Assembly (NCBI GenBank): GCA_028622995.1
Contig: JAJQJQ010000019.1
Coordinates: forward strand, 1,178,001-1,242,000
From: Panagrolaimus kolymaensis
Taxonomy: Eukaryota; Nematoda; Chromadorea; Rhabditida; Panagrolaimidae
DNA: 64,000 nucleotides
Direction of reading: 5' to 3'
The position numbers were made by a program, and so were the translations under genes. The notes under the pieces are model-generated. The model ran no database searches. It was not told where the DNA came from and saw nothing but the letters and a program-made list of their open reading frames with translations. Shown piece after piece: positions 22,321-34,400 of the stretch; position 1 is the first letter of the stretch; each line of letters begins with the position of its first letter.

Positions 22321-23480
22321 ATTTCCTTTAAAAAGACCCAAAAAAATACAAAAAAAAATAAGAGAATTTTTTTCCATTTATATTTTTCTTGTATTTTGCT
22401 CTCTTTGTTTTTGAATATTTGAAAAGCTTGACTTTTTTTGATTACATTTATAAGAAGAAAATTTTTTTGTTGACAATTTGAAAATTATTGTTAAAAAAGA
22501 GTGTCTTCGTAAAGCATTACATTGTCTCCTGGAAAAGGAACTCAAAAAACTCTTAAATCAGTTGTTCAAAGTTGAAATATATTTTAGAAAAAAAGCTGTC
22601 AGAATACCATTTGATGAATATCTTTCAAAATAAATATTTAAAAAAAGCTTTATTGCTAACTTTCATATTCAAAAATAATTATGAACTTATTACTAACAAT
22701 AATAAAAATTAAAAATGTTGGAATTACTTTGAATTTATTTTTCATACATACTTTTAAGTAACAATAAAAATATTTTTTGTGTTGTAAATGATTTTCATTT
22801 TTGTGAAATAGAATCGAAGTATGAACATGAAAAACTGGGATGTTTTTATATTCTTTTTTTGTTGACCAACAACGATCACATTTTATTTTTCAAAACTATC
22901 GCGAAAAGTTTGCTATTTAAGAAATTTTGAAGCTTTTTTTAAAATTATAAAAACTTTATTTGAATATTTTCTTTACGTTTTTTCTTTTTTTTTGTAATTC
23001 GAGAAGATAAAAGAGTCGTTCGCCCAAATCTTTCAAGCTTGGAAAATACAAGAAAATTCATTAATGTTATGATTTAACAATTAAAAACTATTTTCATGAT
23101 AACTTAAAGGAAGTGAAAGTGTATTCTAAAGGAAATGATTTTATTCCAAAGATGATTTTTAGTGGATACAAAAAATAATTTAAATTTGATAAAAAAAGGA
23201 GCTATTTTTGCAACTCTTTTTTAATTCTTTTCGAAGTTCGAACTTCGAACCCAAAACGTAAATAGAAAATGTAAATAAAATAACTCAGGAAAAACAAGAA
23301 TCCTTGCTTGTTTTTTTTACCAATTATCAAGTTTTTGTTCAGTCTCTCCCAAAAACAGGGCGAATTCAAATGGCTTTTTTCAAAAACAAGAGGAGAACGA
23401 TAAAAGCAATGAAGGAAAATAAAATGAAAAAAATTTTTCTATGAAAATGTTTTGTCAATCAAGGCTAATAAGAAATTCTA
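22321..23480. repeat. Decayed duplicate block shared with 53.3-54.8 kb
   Basis: Pieces match 53300-53860 and 54290-54800, including the block with GTGGATACAAAAAATA. At 23331-23400 a fragment encodes the SLPKTGRIQMAF-like remnant of the acidic family (CAGTCTCTCCCAAAAACAGG). No intact gene. Confidence 0.5.
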
Positions 23481-23485
23481 TAATA

Positions 23486-23674
23486 TCAAAAATTAATAAA
23501 GAAACTTTGAATTTTTTGATTTGTTTTTAATTTTCTCATTAATAAAAACTTTATGAAACAATGGTTATTTACTTTTGCTGCGTTAATTTTGAGTGCTTCG
23601 TGAAAAGTATTTGCTGCTTCTTTAATTAATTTGGTGTTTGAATTATTATATAAAGCAGCTCCAAGCGTGATCAA
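23486..23674 (-). pseudogene. GTSNF-family ORF remnant, copy 2
   Basis: A 62-codon frame with ALYNNSNTKLIKEAANTFHE and ALKINAAKVNNHCFIKF. Shared residues with the other copies are at helix-like positions (SN, K.IKEAA, FHE, NA), suggesting a once-translated amphipathic protein. No start context or partner exon found. Confidence 0.35.
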
Positions 23675-24429
23675 TTGAATTCCCGTTTTAAAACTTAATG
23701 ATTATAAATGTGTGATGGATGGGAATGACAAAAAAAATTTCTTCTGCCAATAATACAATAGAAAACCCATTGATCCATTGTACTTGAAATCTTAGTTTTT
23801 ATTTATAATTTAAAAAATTAAAAAAATATTGTAAAAATAAAATATTCAAAAAGGAAAGCTTAAAAAAATCATATCTAAAAAAGAAATTTTTTTCTCTGCA
23901 ATTTAAAGCTAAAAAAACAAAGCCAAAGAAATTTCTTTTTTTACTAAAAAAACAGAAGAAAATAAAAATGAATTAAAATAAATTCGACCTTCAAAAAAAG
24001 ACATTTAACACAAAAAAGAGAAAAAAACATTGTCATTTTCTTTCATGTTTCCTTTGCAAAGCAGCGATATTTTTACCTTTTTGAATATTTAAATTATCCT
24101 CTTTCATATTTTTAGTTTTTATAAATCTTAATTTTAAATATCCTTTAAATCAGAGTGATTTTGATTAAAGTTGATAATTTTTAAAACGAGTTATTAAAGC
24201 TCTTAATTAATTTGAAGGTTTCGTTGGTTGAGCAACTGAGTGAAAAGAGGTAAAAACAAAAAAGTTAACACAGTTGCAACCAGTAACAATTAATATTTTT
24301 ATGAAGAGGTGTCTTTGATGTATTTTATTTAAGAGCCAATATAAAATATAAAATTAATAATCATTCTTTATTTACCAATAAAAAAAATAGCATGAAAAAA
24401 GAAAAGATTACCTAATTTGTTATTGAAAG

Positions 24430-24706
24430 CAGGCCTCTTCCACGGGCCGGGTTTTGCCAGCCTGGCCCGGCCCGGCCCGGCCCGGCCCGTCTTGATTTCG
24501 GCCCGGCCCGGCCTGCGGCCCTTTTGGTTTAGGCCCGGCCCGTCAAATTTTTTTTTTGCCTTGGTATTCCCTTTGATTTTTTTTCTTTTTTTAGAAAATG
24601 GTCGGCCTCGGCCCGGCCTGGCCCGTCCAAAAGTCGGCCCGGCCCGGCCCGCGGGCCAGGCCGGGCCGGGCCGGGCCGGGCTGGACGGGCCGAAGGAAGA
24701 GGCCTG
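24430..24706. mobile_element. hAT-type MITE 2, extremely GC-rich (277 bp)
   Basis: Termini CAGGCCTCTTCC and GGAAGAGGCCTG are perfect inverted repeats. The interior is built of GGCCCGGCCC repeats in both arms with an AT-rich centre, so it can fold into a long hairpin. It is flanked by the 8-bp duplication ATTGAAAG (24422-24429 and 24707-24714). The paralogous site at about 60073 is empty and has a single ATTGAAAG. Open frames read through it (Arg/Pro/Gly-rich) are artefacts. Confidence 0.92.
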
Positions 24707-24714
24707 ATTGAAAG

Positions 24715-25730
24715 AAGAAAAGAAAAATCGAATGACAAAGTAAGAATTTTTTAAAAACATGTTTAAACCCAATAAGACGATGGCGACGAGGAAAAATTAG
24801 ATCGCTTCAAATAATTAATACAAATTTTATACGTATCTTGAAAAATAAGCTAAACAAAAACTGTTTTTAGCGAGTTTTTTAAGTAAAAAAACCTAGCTAA
24901 AATTTTGCAAAGAAAAGTTTTTTTTTAATTCCAACTTTTATTCTGTGATATCCGAGACACATGTATTCCTTTTTATTAGAAATCAATGGATAATCTAGCT
25001 GATTCTGGCTTTTTTTTTCTTCAGGTGATTCATTTGTGTAGCCAGTAGAAGGATAGTAACTTTAGTTACATCTTTTGAACATCCCAAATCCAAGAATTTC
25101 ACATTACCGCTTTCATTCCAGGCGATAATATTTCATTGAATTTTAAAAATTATAGCATAATTGAAATTTTCTATTTATCTTAGCTTTTCGATCCAAGCTA
25201 TGAGAGACGAGATTTTGAAATCTTAATTTTTATTTATTTTTTGGATTTTCAAATAAAAAAAATATTATCAAAACAAAATATTCAAAAAGGAAAGCGTAAA
25301 AAAAAGTAAAAAATTGTTTTTTTGCTATATTTTAAAGCTAAAAAACAAGCCAAAGAAATTGGTTGATGAAAAAAAAGAACTTTTTTGTTTTATATTTCAA
25401 TAAAAAAATGCTAAAAAAAACACGATTAAAAGTGCGCTGAAATCTTCAAAACAATCAATCAATAACGAAGACAAAAAAACGCGGACAAGAGAGAAAAAAA
25501 ATTCAGTGAAAGCATCATTCACCAATCAAAAAAGTGTTAGCTTTGGGTTTTATTTTTTCCCAAATAATAATTCTTTCTTTTGAATATTTTAAATTTCTTT
25601 TTCTTTTTTTTTCGAAAGATATTTATTTTTTTTTGCTAATTAAACTTCATGGCGAAGGTTTGGCAATAGCATATTGAAATTTTGTTAAGATAATTTAAAA
25701 AAAAACTAGCATAATTTTAATTATTTTATT
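24715..25730. other. No intact gene
   Basis: Decayed cluster DNA. The part around 25410-25560 is similar to 15740-15850 and 17860-17970. Nothing else recognisable. Confidence 0.45.
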
Positions 25731-25732
25731 TG

Positions 25733-25960
25733 GAAGATTCAGTGTTTTATGATCAAAATAAAAATGATCCTTTGATGATTCATGTTCGTGAAATGTATCA
25801 AAAACAAATTGGTGCCGTAAAACAAAACCGAAAAATGAAGTAAAACATCGATCTTTGGTATTTTCTTGCTAATTATCAAGTTCCTGTAAATTTTGCCCCA
25901 AAAGATGGAGAATATAAAAAAATTCTTCAAGAGCAGGCGAAAAATCTAAGATTTTTTTTT
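25733..25960 (+). pseudogene. Acidic-family pseudogene fragment 1
   Basis: Frame reads EDSVFYDQNKNDPLMIHVRE and then MYQKQIGAVKQNRKMK, a stop, and IDLWYFLANYQVPVNFAPKD with GEYKKILQEQ. The second part aligns with FIAAYQTPTKSPPKEGEFKW of the intact genes. The in-frame stop shows loss of function. Confidence 0.5.
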
Positions 25961-25983
25961 GAAAGACATTTTTCTCTTAATTA

Positions 25984-26190
25984 ATGAAATTTGCTACTTG
26001 AACTTCTTGGCGAAGTTTTTTTGACAAGAGCAACAGAAGATGAAGGATATTATCTAGCTTCGTCTGCAATAAAAACTTAGGAAAAACAAGAATCCTTGCT
26101 TTTTTGCTAATTATCAAGTTCCTGTTCAGTCTCTCCCAAAAAAAGTCGATTTCAAATGGCTTTTTCAAAACAAGAGGAGTAAGATAAAAG
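25984..26190 (+). pseudogene. Acidic-family pseudogene fragment 2
   Basis: Remnants in sequence: LLELLGEVFLTRATEDEGYY, LASSAIKT, a stop, EKQES and then YQVPVQSLPKK and DFKWLFQ. SSAIKTxEKQES and YQxPxxSxPKxxxFKWL match the intact genes closely. Several frameshifts. Confidence 0.5.
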
Positions 26191-26815
26191 CAATGAAGGA
26201 AAATAAAAAGAAAATTTTTTCAATACTTTTTCAATCAATGCTAATAAGAAATTCTATTTAAAATGTTCCAAGTATTTGAATAATTAAAAAAAACGTTTCG
26301 TTTTGGAAAATTTTTGAGAGAATAGAAAACCAAAATTTCCAAAGCTTTTTAAATTTGTTATTGTTTTCATCAACGAAAAAAATAATTTAATTTTTTTAAA
26401 CATCGAGGCCAATAAATTCTATACTTTTTTTTCTTTTTTCAATCGTCCAAATATGATAAAAGAATTTGGAAATAGCCATTGGAGGAGCATTGAAACTCAA
26501 AATATATAAAAATATGGCGCCATCTAACCCCAGAACATCCAGAGCAAAATAATGGGTATCATCTTTTGTTACATCTTTGAAGCTTTAAAGAAACTCTGCT
26601 GTTGTTTAGAGCTTATTAGAAAATTATTTTAAACGGTGCTACATATCTATGGCGGACGAGTTCTTGAAATCCCTCGTTTTAAAATATTTTTTAAGTCTTG
26701 AAATAAGAAAAAATAAAACAAAATATTCAAAAAGAAAAAAGCTTGAAAAAAAAGAAAAAGAAAAAATGATTTTTTGCTGTTTTTTAAAAGCAAAAAGCTC
26801 TCAAATAAATTTTTT

Positions 26816-26910
26816 TCTTTGGCGCGAAAATAAAAAAACGGACGCTGGACATGTAATGATTAATCCACTTACTTCACCCATCCTTTTTTTAATGTTTGAT
26901 TCCCCAACAA
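26816..26910 (+). promoter_or_regulatory. Conserved cluster module, copy e (diverged)
   Basis: GGCGCGAAAATAAAAAAACG, then CATGTAATGATTAATCCACT and a CACCCATCC segment. No exon follows; the GTSNF remnant lies next on the other strand. Confidence 0.45.
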
Positions 26911-27070
26911 TTTTTTCGCTTGAAAAACAAACAAAATGCAAAAAAATAAAATGAGCGATAAAATTAAAACTTCTTGGATTAATAATACCAGAAATATTTG
27001 ATTTTTACTTTTTTATAAATGAAATAATTACCCGAGTTTTCTGTTTATACTTTTTTTACCAGAATAAAAA

Positions 27071-27321
27071 TTAAAATTTGACAACAAAAAGTTTGAATTT
27101 TTCTTTTGATTTGTTTTTATTTTTCATTAATAAAAAATTTATGAAACAATTATTGTTTTTCCTGATTGCATTTTGTTTGAGGTTTTGGTGGAAAAGAATT
27201 GCCGCTGCTTTGATCATTTTTGTATTTGCGCTTTTACTCAAAGCAGCGGCAATTTGAATATATAGCATTCCCTTTTTAAACCAATGAGTATTGTAATGAC
27301 AGAAAAAATTGCTTGTGCCAA
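27071..27321 (-). pseudogene. GTSNF-family ORF, copy 3, cut by the Helitron
   Basis: Encodes GTSNFFCHYNTHWFKKG, a hydrophobic stretch and ANTKMIKAAAILFHQNLKQN. The Helitron block enters at 27321/27322, so the upstream half of this locus is now at 50527 onwards, 23.2 kb away. Confidence 0.45.
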
Positions 27322-27365
27322 CCAGTGGATCCACATATCCTAATAGATTAATAGAAGACCTCGTC

Positions 27366-27382
27366 CCGGCACTTCGTGCCGG
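27366..27382. other. 3'-end hairpin of the autonomous Helitron
   Basis: CCGGCAC TTC GTGCCGG: perfect 7-bp stem with 3-nt loop. It matches in position type the GGGGCGC TTC GCGCCCC hairpin of each short unit and probably serves as the 3' termination structure. Confidence 0.7.
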
Positions 27383-27800
27383 ACCTCAGCCTTATGTTAT
27401 TTTGTTGGGATTTGTACAATTTTTAATTACCCCATAAAAATTTTCATAAAAGTCATAGGATCGCTGGCTTTCATTCAAATTAGAAGAAGCAAATTTTTTT
27501 CTCAAGCTTTGGTCTCAAGTTTTGCATTTTTTGATTTTGTGATATTTAGCCAAAAAAAGAAGCATCACTCGTTTTTGTCTTTCATTCAGTTGTTTAAGTT
27601 TTAGTTTGGTTCTTCGTTTTGACTGGTTGGATATATTTTGTTTAGCCTTTTACTTTGTTTTGTGATCGTGATTTTTTTCGTGTTTGTCCCCTGTTTATAA
27701 TCATTAGCATGTCGATATTTTAGGTTGAACGTTTCCCAAATCAAACTCAAGAAAAGAAAATGAAAGAAAGAAAATGAAAAAAATAAAGAAAGTAAAATAA

Positions 27801-27935
27801 GCATTTATAGCTTAAGAAGAAATAAAAGCGTTAATAGCTTAAGAAGAAATAAAAGCGTTAATAGCTTACGAAGAAATAAAAGCGTTAATAGCTTACGAAG
27901 AAATAAAAGCGTTAATAGCTTAAAAAGAAAAAGAA
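27801..27935. repeat. 27-bp minisatellite in the Helitron 3' region
   Basis: About five copies of a unit AGCTTAAGAAGAAATAAAAG + CGTTAAT with minor changes (TTAAG to TTACG). Confidence 0.75.
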
Positions 27936-28492
27936 GAAAAATCAAAGACAGTCAAGTGCTGTTTCGGTATGTTTATTAACTGTTTCAGTTGGTGGTGTAG
28001 TCGTTATTTTATTGTTTAGTGAGTTACGATCCCTAAATCTTGTTACCGATAGTTGAGATATTTTCCCTTACTCCCTCCCATTACCTATAGCCATCTAAGA
28101 CTAAGTAAAAATAGAAACAAAATGAAGAATTTTTAAGATTTATTTAAGAACAAACAAAAACGATTTTAATAATAATAACAATAACAAAAACGATGGAGAA
28201 AAGTGTTGGTGTAATTTAGGAGTGACACACGGCACCTTGTTTTTTAATCAAAAAAGCTAAAACTTGAATATGGTGAGTGATGAGATTGAAGCAGCATTGA
28301 TGAAATTTAGAAAGAACATGAGATGTTTTGAGATGAGACTGGAGATTAACAACAACGAATTGAAGAACCTCAACAGATTTTACCACCATGAGATATTATG
28401 ATGAAATTTGAGATGAGATGAGCAAAAGAATTTTCAGAGAGCTGTAGATTAACGACACGTAAGTGAAGAACCTAAAACAGCTTGGCGATAGT
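27936..28492. other. 3' untranslated/non-coding part of the Helitron
   Basis: Lies after the stop codon of the Rep-helicase gene (minus strand). Contains imperfect repeats of a GAGATGAGA/GATTAACAACA theme (28290-28450); no reading frame supported. Confidence 0.5.
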
Positions 28493-31400
28493 TTATTGCC
28501 GATTTGTATGTTGTTCGATTGCAGCAAGCACTTCCTTGAATACGATGTTCTTTGCATAAGGGATCTTCTTCCCATTGAGCATGATAGTATTTTCATTTCT
28601 TACAAAGATTCTGATATCTTCACGACTTCGAACTCGACTTACAGCGACATAGAATTGACCATGAGAGAAGCAATCAGTATTGAGAATGACTCCAACCTTT
28701 TTGATAGTTTGCCCTTGAGCTTTGTTGATGGACATAGCAAATGCTGGACGAATAGGAAGTTGTGTTCGTGTAAATTCAGGCCATGTATCATCAGATGAAT
28801 CACAATAGTTGTTAGGTAGAGCGAAGATGGGAATGAGTTGACCCTTTGAGCTTCCAGTGATGATACGACATGAGATGTAATTATCATTGAGTTTTTCCAC
28901 GATCATTCGAGTTCCATTACAAAGACCAAGTCGAATATCTAAGTTTCTTGTAAGCATAACGACAGAGCCGACCTTGAGAATAATCTTGTTTGCTGGTATA
29001 CTTGAGTGTTCGAATGTTGCCAAGATTTCAGGATCATAAGTATCACGGAAGAATTCATCATCTGGATATTGAGCATTTGAGATATTGTTGATTGCGATGT
29101 ATTCTTTTTGTGAACCTTGTAATTTAGCAATGATTTTTTCATTTAGATCTTGAACAGTAGCATTGAGTGGAGCCATAAGCACAGCATCAGAGACATATTC
29201 TTGAAATTTTGTTGATGAAGGATCAAGTTTGAAAAGTTCTGGAGGATATACGAAGTCAATCACAGGATCCTGGTGATAAGCAACAATGTCATCAGGAAGT
29301 TGAACCTTGTTAGCAGCATTTTGTTTTTTTCCATTTCCAATATCGTTCAACCATGCAGAATAAGTAGGATCATTTGAAGCACGGACGTTAGTAGTCAACG
29401 TGTGAATTTTGAAATTGTCGATGAATAGTTCAGAACATAGGAGTGAAGCTTCATAAGATGCTCGAGCACTTTCATGTCGCATCACAGGTAACAATTGCTT
29501 GAAGTCACCACCGAGGATCACAGTTTTGTTCCCAAATTTTGAATGATGAGTATCCACATCAGAAAGCTTCTTGATCAGAGCAGCAACATGTTTGAGTACG
29601 GAGTTGTGTTGCATAGGTGATTCATCCCAGATAATAAGGTCGGCTTCCTTGATAAGTTGAGCAAGAGGATGTGTTAATGAGATGTTCGGTTCTTGATGAA
29701 TGTCCAAAGGGATTCGAAAAGCAGAATGAGCAGTTTGACCACCATTAAGAAGGATAGCAGCAATTCCAGTAGATGCAACAGCAATGACTTTTTTTCCTCG
29801 ACTCCTGGCCATGTTAATCAGAGTATTGTAGACGAACGTTTTCCCAGTGCCACCACTTCCTTGAAGAAAGAAGAGACGTTCACGCTCTTTATGTTCAGTG
29901 TTATCAAGAGAATATAGGACTTTTTTAATGAATGCTTTTTGTTCAGGATTGCATCTTTCATAATCTTCAGCACCATCATTATCATCAACAGGATAGGCAT
30001 CGTTGATAGCATCGAGAAGTTCATCTTGAGGTACATCAGGAAGTTGGAAGTCTTTTGTTGTTTTTTGATGATGGAATAGGATTGAAGCAATATGAGCAAG
30101 AGCACGGCGAATACGAACTTCTTTAGTTTGATTTGAGTTGCGGTCAATGAGATGATCACAATATTTCTCCCACATAGCTTCTGGATCAGTTGGTTGGTTG
30201 TAGACTAAGAGAAGAGCAAAGACGACTCGACATTCCCTTGGCATACATTCTTTAATGATTTCATCCATGGTTTGATAACAGAGCTTGTCATCCACGAACA
30301 GTCTTCGTGCAACAGCAGCAGCATGAAAAGAAGCATGAATTTGACCATCCATAGTTCGAATATCTTGATAACATCGAGGACCACGAACCATTTTCAAGAG
30401 TTCACGCAAGCAATAAACTTCAACATTGCTAGGATAAACACTGCAGAGACGTCCAAGGACTTTCCATACATTCTTTCGGCGTATCCATAGTTTGTTTGGC
30501 TTGTCCCATTTGTAGTATTCAGGAACTTGATGGTAGAGCAAGTTGATTGATCGAGTTGAATCTTCTTTGTCGAAAGCTTTGGAGTTTGCAGTAAGTTCAG
30601 CAAGTTCTTGATTAACCAATTTGAAGAAAGCTGTAAGTCGTGAGGTTGGTTTTCCAGCAGGGTCAGTTCCATCATTCTTTACCATATCAGATATTTGTTG
30701 TTCATCAGCATCAGCATTGAATACAACGTTGTGTTGGCCTTCCAGGTGGACTTCAAGTTCATGTACAGAGTGAGACATCTTAGTGACGAACATACCAAGG
30801 AGACGTTCCATAGCTTCAGCAGCACCCGTTACCTTGACTTTGCGGTATTGTACAATTTCATTGTAGTCCACGATGTTATCATTTCTTGAGTCGAAGTTAG
30901 CATGTTGACGAACAGATACGAAGGCTTGATCGGTTCCTTTGTTGATGTATTTATAAAGATATTTGATTGCTCTCACACCTCCGCAATGTTCGACGTTAAT
31001 GTGAGAGTTGAATTTGAGCAGCAAATATCGGTTGTGAGCGATGACGTATTGATTAGTGATAGGCACAGCACGAAGTTTTCCATTTGCAGCATAAAGATCA
31101 CTTCTTCCATCATCAGGACGTTTCATCTGAGCATAGCCATCTTTGCGCATCACAGTTTCTTCAGCATAAGCTTTGGGAAAATCTTTACCACAGATACCTG
31201 GTTGTCTTCCAAGACCACAAACGGCTTTACATTTCTTTGGATCATGGACCATGTAGGAGAGAACATACTCATAATATCGTCGTTGATGATCAGCTTCGTA
31301 AGATTTGTCATTTTCATCAGGTAATGTTGGAAGTTGAGCAGAGATCAAATCATCAATCTTTTCAGGAGTTTCGTACTTGTAATCGTCTTCCATGATCAAG

Positions 31401-34400
31401 AGAATATGAAGATGAGGCATACCACGCTTTTGATGTTCCAGAGTAGCAGAGTAGGCTTTGACCCGACCAAGAAGATGAGGTGATTTCAAGATGTCATCCA
31501 AGAAGAGCTTTGCTTTGAGATTGAAAACACGACAAATGAGATCAGGGCGATCAATCCATTTTTCACCTGGACGAAGATTTTCTGTTATTTCTTGCCATCG
31601 AGGATTCCCAGTAAACGTGACGAACAGAGTTGGAGCACCAAAGCGGTTGCAAATCGCGATGTTATCTTTGAATTTCTTCTGCATGTATCTTCGACCACCT
31701 CGGTAATTCTTGTTCAATAAGATCGTTTTTCCAAGCTTCTTTCCTTTAAGTTGTTGATCGCCATCAATTTTTGCTTGTAAAGCAGCACGAAGTCTGTCAC
31801 AGCCATCAGACCGAAATTTGTAATTTTCTTGGACTTCTTCCATTTTGTCAAGTTGTTGTCGCTCCACGTTCAGATGAGCATTGATAATGTATGAAGCACT
31901 CAGATCTTTTTGGCCAGTCACGGGATTGAAGACCTTCTTTTCATATTCATTTCGATCAAAAATCATTGATTTGTAGTGTTGGCGCAAGGAGATATCAGTT
32001 CTAGTCTTTGAACCTTGTGGTTCATCTTCATCATCAGAATCAGAGCGATCTTCGTCACTTTCAGCAGTAGCAGCAGTCGTTCCAGAAGGAGGTTGGTTGA
32101 TGTTGAGCTTCTTGATTCCAGGTTGCCATCCTTCTTGACCAAATACGAAGATCAAAGGGTATGCAGCAGCATCACGATGTGGATCCCAGAAAGGAATGTG
32201 TCGTATGTTGTTTCTTCCATCACGAGCAATACCAAACATAATACCTTTTGGTGGTTCACCATCTTCTGATCGATAGATGGAGAAGATTTGTCCTTCAACT
32301 GTTGGAATATTCAAGCAACCACGATGAGTTTGAGCATCTTTACCATTTTCCCACACCAAATAGAATCGTTTGACTTCTTCGTTCTTTTCAAGGCATTCAG
32401 CTTCATATTCAGCAAGTACATCTTTCATGTGGAACAATGCTTTTGCAAGAGGATTGTATTCACGTAGCATAGCTTCAAGAAGACCAATAATTAGTTTATT
32501 GTTGACATCCTTCTTCCAGGTAAATCTCGCTGAATCATTTTTAAGACGATTTTTGACAGCATCATCATATTCAAGCATGTAATTTTGGTTGAATGCAGGA
32601 GCTTTACCATCGACAGGGATCAAATCACCTGTATCATGATGAATCTCACCTTGAATCTTGAAGACATCCATATGACGTTTGACATTTTCTGTTCTTGAAG
32701 CCATTGACATGAGGTTGTTGTATTTTCTAGGATTTGCTTGGAATTCCATATGTTGATAAACATCATCCCATCTTGCTGGCATTCTTGGAAGATTAGGCGG
32801 AGTAACAACACCTTTCGAGCAGCAAGCATTAGAAGTTTCACCATCAAACAAATAAGCTTTACAATGAGGACATCGCTTAGCCATTGGACCAAGATAATTA
32901 ACATCAGGAGAAATGTTGGAGCTGTTGAGACCAATTGGACGACCACGTTGACGAAGATAGTTGATTTCACGTTGCACTTTTTCATAATATACTTTTTGTG
33001 TAAATGGAGTTCTAGGAAGGATACGTTGAGATCTTCTTACATGAATAGTATCACAAACAATTGTGTCACCAATCACTGTTACAATCTTAATCAAATTGTT
33101 AACAACAGGAAGTTCACTTGGTCCTTCTTCAGCATAAAGTTGAAGAGGACGTGTTTGATTTCGTTCATAGAGAGTAGGCGACCATGAATGAAGATTTTCA
33201 AGAATACGTTTACCAACATTGAGATCATTTAATCGTTTCAGTAGGTAGAGCATACGTTGTCGTTCAAATTCGATATTCAATGGATGAAGTTGTATTGATG
33301 CACCATGGAAAGCAATATGTTCAGCATACATGAGAATAAATGGACCACAATTGAAACCATCACGTTGGTGGTTGAAGGTGGAGAGGTCAGCTTGACGCAG
33401 TTCCACACCTTCACCAATAACTCCAGCAGCACAAAGATCATCAAGAATAATTTGACAAAGAGCTCTTTCATCTTCAGGAATTCCTTTACCGCAAGCACCA
33501 ACACTCAGAGAATCATAGTAAGTTGCTTGTTCCGTTAAGACGTTGATAGAAAGTAGCGTCCAATGATTACCATGAACTCGTAATGGACAGAGAATAAGTT
33601 CCGGATTGTCAGGAAAAACACGAAGAAATGTTCTAATATCAAAAGGTCGAACGTTTGGATCACGATTGTTAGCATAATGAGCAGCACGGAGATCAAGATA
33701 GTAAGTGTCCAAAATAGAAATCCCATTGAAGCATCTATTTGAAGCATGTGCAGCCATTGCACCCAAATATGCCATAATCTGTGCATCGTTGAAATATCGA
33801 TGAGTGGACAGAAGTTCGTTGTTGCAGAAGATAAGACCATTGTAATCAGGTTGTTCAATAAGTTCAGCAGGTTCACCAATTTCTTCATCGTTTAGCAAGT
33901 ATTCTTCTTGGGTAAAAGCATAAGCTGGTGCATTTGTTTCAGAATTAGCAGGATGCATCATTGCGTCATTGAACCAATCAAGCATGTAACTTTGTGGTTG
34001 TTTTTCAATAAGAGGAATCGACGCTTGAGATTTTGGAGGTTTCGCCGCTTGTGGCTCATCAAATTCCATTGGATCAGGATGTACAAATAATACATTTGGA
34101 TTATCTCTTCGAATTGTTCGATTCTTTTCAATCATTTGATCAAGTTGTTCAATAGCTTCTTGAGTTGTACGATGGTGTTGAATGGAGTTTTGAATCTGAA
34201 AAATAAAAGAGTTAAGCCATTGGAAAAATCATAAAGCAAAGAAAGGTCTGTGACCGAAGAAAAAACCTACGATATCATGTTTAGATTGATGTTCACAATC
34301 ATCATCAAATCCTAAAGCATCAGGAGATGCAGCACATTCTTCATTAAAAGGAGTTTTTTGAGCAAAATAATCCTGAAAATAAAGCAATTAAGCAATTGAA

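Noticed and set aside
24368..24772. Arg/Pro/Gly-rich open frames on both strands
   Set aside because: They are read through the GC-rich MITE 2 with its 8-bp target duplication; the empty paralogous site has no such frame.
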